7,075 nt of DNA. It comes from Ruminococcaceae bacterium UBA5295 (GTDB lineage Bacteria > Bacillota > Clostridia > Oscillospirales > Acutalibacteraceae). Below are positions 5,273-7,075 of the stretch, in pieces (the stretch's first letter is position 1; every line of letters starts with the position of its first letter). The notes beneath the pieces were generated by a model. The model had not been told where the DNA came from and did not search any database. It saw nothing but the letters and a program-made list of their open reading frames with translations. The stretch is from assembly GCA_002411365.1 (NCBI GenBank), contig DHSD01000009.1:1-7075 (forward strand). The letters run 5' to 3'. A program made the translations under genes and the position numbers.

Positions 5273-5884
5273 ATGATAAAAGATGTAATTGAAGATATTG
5301 GAAATTTTATTTTTGTCGAGGATAAAGTAGAAAAATCAGACGCCATCATGGTTGTCGGCGGTTCTCACCCGGAATTGGGGGAAAAGGCAGCAGAATTATG
5401 GAAGCAGCAATATGCGCCTGTGATTTTAATATCAGGTGGTGTCAGCATAAAAACCGGGAAATTCCCCGGTCCAAAATCAAAAGCAGAAATATACAATAAG
5501 CCGTATGAAACAGAATATGATTTTTTTACTGATGTACTTTTAAAAAATGGCGTTCCTTCAACGGCTATATTTGGAGAAAACAGGTCATCATATACAAAAG
5601 AAAACGCTCTATTTGCTCGTAAAGTTGCAGAAGAAAATAAACTTTATATACATAAAGCGATTCTTATATGCAAAGCTTTTCATGCCAGACGGAGTTTGAT
5701 GTTTTATCAGATGGCTTTTCCTGATGCCATCTTTCTTGTATCCTCTGTGCCCGGCTTTGGCATTACCAAAGATAATTGGTATAAAAGTGACTACGGTATT
5801 CAACGGGTCATGGGTGAATTAAGTCGATGCGGCAATCAGTTTACGGATGACTTTATTAATAGCAAAGCATTGTTCGAGTGTTGA
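5273..5884 (+). CDS. YdcF/SanA-like (DUF218) family protein
   Basis: A 203-residue protein with the DUF218 (ElyC/SanA/YdcF) layout. It has a first strand DAIMVVGG (23-30), the SGG turn (54-56), an acidic/ETEYDFF segment (about 78-84), ENRSSYTKENA (about 100-110) and CKAFHARRS (about 132-140). In the family these form a Rossmann-like fold; members are linked to cell-envelope integrity or bind S-adenosylmethionine, and the reaction of most is unknown. There is no signal peptide or membrane segment from the chosen start, so it is probably cytoplasmic. An in-frame ATG at 5198 would add 25 hydrophobic residues but has no ribosome site. GGAG at 5261-5264, 8 bases before ATG 5273, supports the shorter form. 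Base composition is more AT-rich than the upstream regulator, suggesting a separate origin. Confidence 0.85.
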   Translation: MIKDVIEDIGNFIFVEDKVEKSDAIMVVGGSHPELGEKAAELWKQQYAPVILISGGVSIKTGKFPGPKSKAEIYNKPYETEYDFFTDVLLKNGVPSTAIFGENRSSYTKENALFARKVAEENKLYIHKAILICKAFHARRSLMFYQMAFPDAIFLVSSVPGFGITKDNWYKSDYGIQRVMGELSRCGNQFTDDFINSKALFEC

Positions 5885-6048
5885 TTATGAGACAAGTAAG
5901 CCGAGAAACTGGAGTATTATGTTATACTCTATTTGCCTTCTACTGGTAGTTTATTTACCCTCCTATCACCGGCAGTTTAGGGTAAGACGGCATACAATGG
6001 GCTTTCCCTATCGTGATGGGGTACAACGCAAACTAGAGGCACGCCAAT
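5885..6048. other. Non-coding stretch after the DUF218 gene
   Basis: Nothing convincing is seen. Short frames exist on both strands (for example a plus frame running to 6077), but none has a ribosome site with a recognisable product. No clear terminator follows the DUF218 gene. Confidence 0.4.
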
Positions 6049-6076
6049 CAAATGCCCTTTTTTCAAAAAGCATTTG
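6049..6076. repeat. Hairpin next to the candidate oriT
   Basis: CAAATGC (6049-6055) pairs with GCATTTG (6070-6076). Inside, T-runs pair with A-runs (5 bp) after a two-base bulge, leaving almost no loop. It ends two bases before the next inverted repeat. It may be an accessory element of the transfer origin or a terminator-like structure for flanking transcripts. Confidence 0.6.
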
Positions 6077-6077
6077 A

Positions 6078-6125
6078 CCCACTATGACACTTTCGCTTCG
6101 CGCAAAGGTGTCAAGTGGGCTCTCC
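6078..6125 (+). other. oriT: Candidate origin of transfer (oriT) with MobQ-like nic sequence
   Basis: CCCACT (6078-6083) pairs with AGTGGG (6114-6119). Within it GACACTTT-C-GC (6086-6096) pairs with GCGCAAAGGTGTC (6100-6112) with one mismatch and one G-T pair. Immediately after the inner repeat comes AAGTGGGCTCT (6113-6123), identical at 9 of 11 positions to the MobQ/RSF1010-type nic core AAGTGCGCCCT. An inverted repeat directly 5' of the nic sequence is the known organisation of such origins. By analogy the nick would fall after G6119. No MobQ relaxase gene is seen in the window, so it would be used by one encoded elsewhere. Identification is by pattern only. Confidence 0.5.
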
Positions 6126-6238
6126 GAGGGGGACGCGCCGCCTGCGGGCGGAATTCGCAGAATGTTGCCTTTGAAACTCTCCCGGAAGCCTTTTCAACTC
6201 GGCCTAAATTGGCTCGAAGTGTCAATACAAGCGGAAGA

Positions 6239-6268
6239 TTGAACGGGGGTCATTGATGGTGATATAAT
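6239..6268 (+). promoter_or_regulatory. Promoter for the yjdF unit
   Basis: TTGAAC (6239-6244) and a perfect TATAAT (6263-6268) are 18 bases apart. Transcription from about 6275 would give a leader of roughly 205 bases before the yjdF start codon, enough for the riboswitch. Confidence 0.6.
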
Positions 6269-6337
6269 TGTGGCAAGAAAAAAATTCATAATTCCATAGT
6301 GGCTTTGAACTGCCAATTATTTATTTAATCTGTCTGC

Positions 6338-6479
6338 TTGACGCAAACAATGCGTTAAAATATAAATACAAAGATAAAAACACGTCCCGGTAGGTAGTCC
6401 GGGAGCAACAGAAATGTTGTCAGTAACCTGCCTCCTTGGTTGTCCATTCTTTGTACGCAACATTATAGGAGGAATTTCC
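6338..6479 (+). promoter_or_regulatory. yjdF-class riboswitch (structured leader of yjdF)
   Basis: The leader directly upstream of a yjdF gene is highly structured. Stem 1 is TTGACGCA (6338-6345) with TGCGTTAA (6351-6358). Stem 2 is TCCCGG (6385-6390) with CCGGGA (6399-6404) around TAGGTAGT. Stem 3 is CAACA (6406-6410) with TGTTG (6415-6419) closed by a GAAA tetraloop. AATGTTG (6413-6419) can instead pair with CAACATT (6458-6464), just before the ribosome site AGGAGG (6467-6472), and CCTCCT (6431-6436) is fully complementary to that site. The yjdF riboswitch class is known to sense azaaromatic compounds and to control yjdF genes in Firmicutes. The exact 5' boundary is estimated. Control through ribosome-site access is inferred from the alternative pairings. 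Confidence 0.8.
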
Positions 6480-6899
6480 ATGTATATTACTGTATCAAGT
6501 CTTAGCATCCTATTTGAAGATCCATTTTGGATCGGTCTTTACGAACGTGAAAGCAACGGACACTATGAAGTTTGTAAAATCACATTTGGAGCGGAGCCAA
6601 AAGATTATGAAGTCTATGACTTTATGCTGAAAAACTGGAATAGACTTAGATTCAGCCCATCAATTGAAGTGGCAATGATTGCTGAAAAAAGCATGAATCC
6701 CAAACGAGTGCAGCGACTTGTCAATAAACAGATTAAAAATGTAGGTATAGGGACAAAGGCGCAGCAAGCGTTAAAGCTTCAGCAAGAGCAAGGAAAATTG
6801 GAACGAAAATCACGTTCCCGTGAACAACGTGAAGAAGAAAAGCAGCTACAATTTGAAATGCGACAGAAAAAGCGCAAAGAAAAGCACAGAGGACATTGA
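6480..6899 (+). CDS. yjdF: YjdF family protein (DUF2992)
   Basis: A 139-residue protein that matches the YjdF family end to end. An N-terminal beta-rich half contains LFEDPFWIGLYERES (11-25) and TFGAEPKD (35-42). It is followed by NPKRVQRLVNKQ (73-84), GTKAQQALKLQQEQ (91-104) and a highly charged helical tail ending in KEKHRGH, the family's signature C-terminus. Its biochemical function is not settled; family members are controlled by an azaaromatic-sensing riboswitch and are thought to deal with toxic aromatic compounds. AGGAGG lies 7 bases before ATG 6480, which fixes the start. An in-frame ATG at 6414 lies in the riboswitch and is rejected. The gene forms a single-gene unit with its own promoter, leader and terminator. 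Confidence 0.93.
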   Translation: MYITVSSLSILFEDPFWIGLYERESNGHYEVCKITFGAEPKDYEVYDFMLKNWNRLRFSPSIEVAMIAEKSMNPKRVQRLVNKQIKNVGIGTKAQQALKLQQEQGKLERKSRSREQREEEKQLQFEMRQKKRKEKHRGH

Positions 6900-6929
6900 T
6901 ATTCCCTACACTTTTCACATTGTGAGCAC

Positions 6930-6974
6930 AATGCGAAGCCGCCGCCCTATTAAACAGGGCGACGGCTTCGCATT
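6930..6974. terminator. Strong, probably two-way terminator hairpin
   Basis: AATGCGAAGCCG (6930-6941) pairs perfectly with CGGCTTCGCATT (6963-6974). After one mismatch CGCCCT pairs with AGGGCG, giving 18 pairs around a 7-base loop. It lies 30 bases after yjdF and 14 bases past the stop of the convergent gene on the right, so it probably ends transcripts from both sides. A clean T-run is lacking. A smaller ATTGT/ACAAT hairpin at 6919-6932 overlaps its left foot. Confidence 0.75.
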
Positions 6975-6987
6975 TCCGTCTGTTGAC

Positions 6988-7075
6988 TTATATATTGTGA
7001 TTTTTATGGTTCCTATGGTGTTTAGTGATTGCCTCCTTATGGTCCCTGCGCATTCGCTCCCGGATTGTCGTTGCC
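6988..7075 (-). CDS. C-terminal end of an unidentified gene entering from the right edge
   Basis: The minus strand is open from the edge to a TAA at 6988-6990, giving 28 residues that are very basic and His/Asn-rich (RERMRRDHKEAITKHHRNHK). The other two frames stop earlier or lack coding character. The position just before a terminator facing it supports a real gene end. The product cannot be named from this fragment. Confidence 0.4.
   Translation of the reverse strand, partial: ATTIRERMRRDHKEAITKHHRNHKNHNI

Noticed and set aside
6414..6479. Earlier in-frame ATG for YjdF
   Set aside because: It lies within a riboswitch stem-loop, lacks a ribosome site, and family members begin at the later ATG.
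1..7075. CRISPR array, tRNA, rRNA or complete insertion sequence
   Set aside because: No regularly spaced repeats, cloverleaf sequences, rRNA motifs or transposase gene with terminal repeats were seen on either strand.

Overview
The window looks like part of an integrative mobilizable or conjugative element from a gut-type Clostridia (Firmicutes) genome. The evidence is a large serine recombinase, a TnpW-like small protein beside it, an Orf7-type sigma-like factor, the start of a MobV (TnpZ-like) relaxase and an XRE regulator. This set resembles the Tn4451/Tn1549-style modules of Clostridia. Shine-Dalgarno sites are strong (GGAGG types) and base composition is mixed, as expected of a mosaic. 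The assignment rests on gene content alone.

Layout: (1) 1-1640, minus strand, is the mobility-control end: sigma-like factor, a GC-rich untranslated stretch with many hairpins, TnpW-like protein, then the recombinase running off the left edge. (2) 1640-2070 is a 430-base non-coding leader with an attenuator-like element and a hairpin that covers the sigma gene's ribosome-binding site. (3) 2073-3721, minus strand, is the decayed remnant of a transporter/two-component cargo: a YtrA-type GntR regulator that looks intact, a broken histidine kinase (internal deletion plus frameshift) and an ABC permease that has lost its N-terminus. (4) At about 3717-3721 this remnant is joined directly to a MobV relaxase gene that keeps only its first 100 codons. 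(5) 4299-5185, plus strand, is a divergent XRE regulator with palindromes at its promoter. (6) 5273-5884 is a YdcF/DUF218 protein. (7) 5885-6270 is non-coding and holds two large adjacent hairpins followed by a sequence resembling the MobQ-type nic site: a candidate oriT. (8) 6239-6974 is a complete unit: promoter, a leader interpreted as a yjdF-class riboswitch, yjdF and a strong hairpin terminator. A convergent gene enters from the right edge.

How it fits together: the recombinase would excise and integrate the element. TnpW and the sigma-like factor are probable accessory or regulatory parts. The relaxase gene is dead in this copy, so transfer, if it still occurs, would depend on another relaxase acting at the candidate oriT. 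A recurring theme is RNA-level control: the mobV, sigma, tnpW/recombinase and yjdF genes are all preceded by hairpins that look like terminators or ribosome-site blockers. I see no tRNA, rRNA, CRISPR array or complete insertion sequence.
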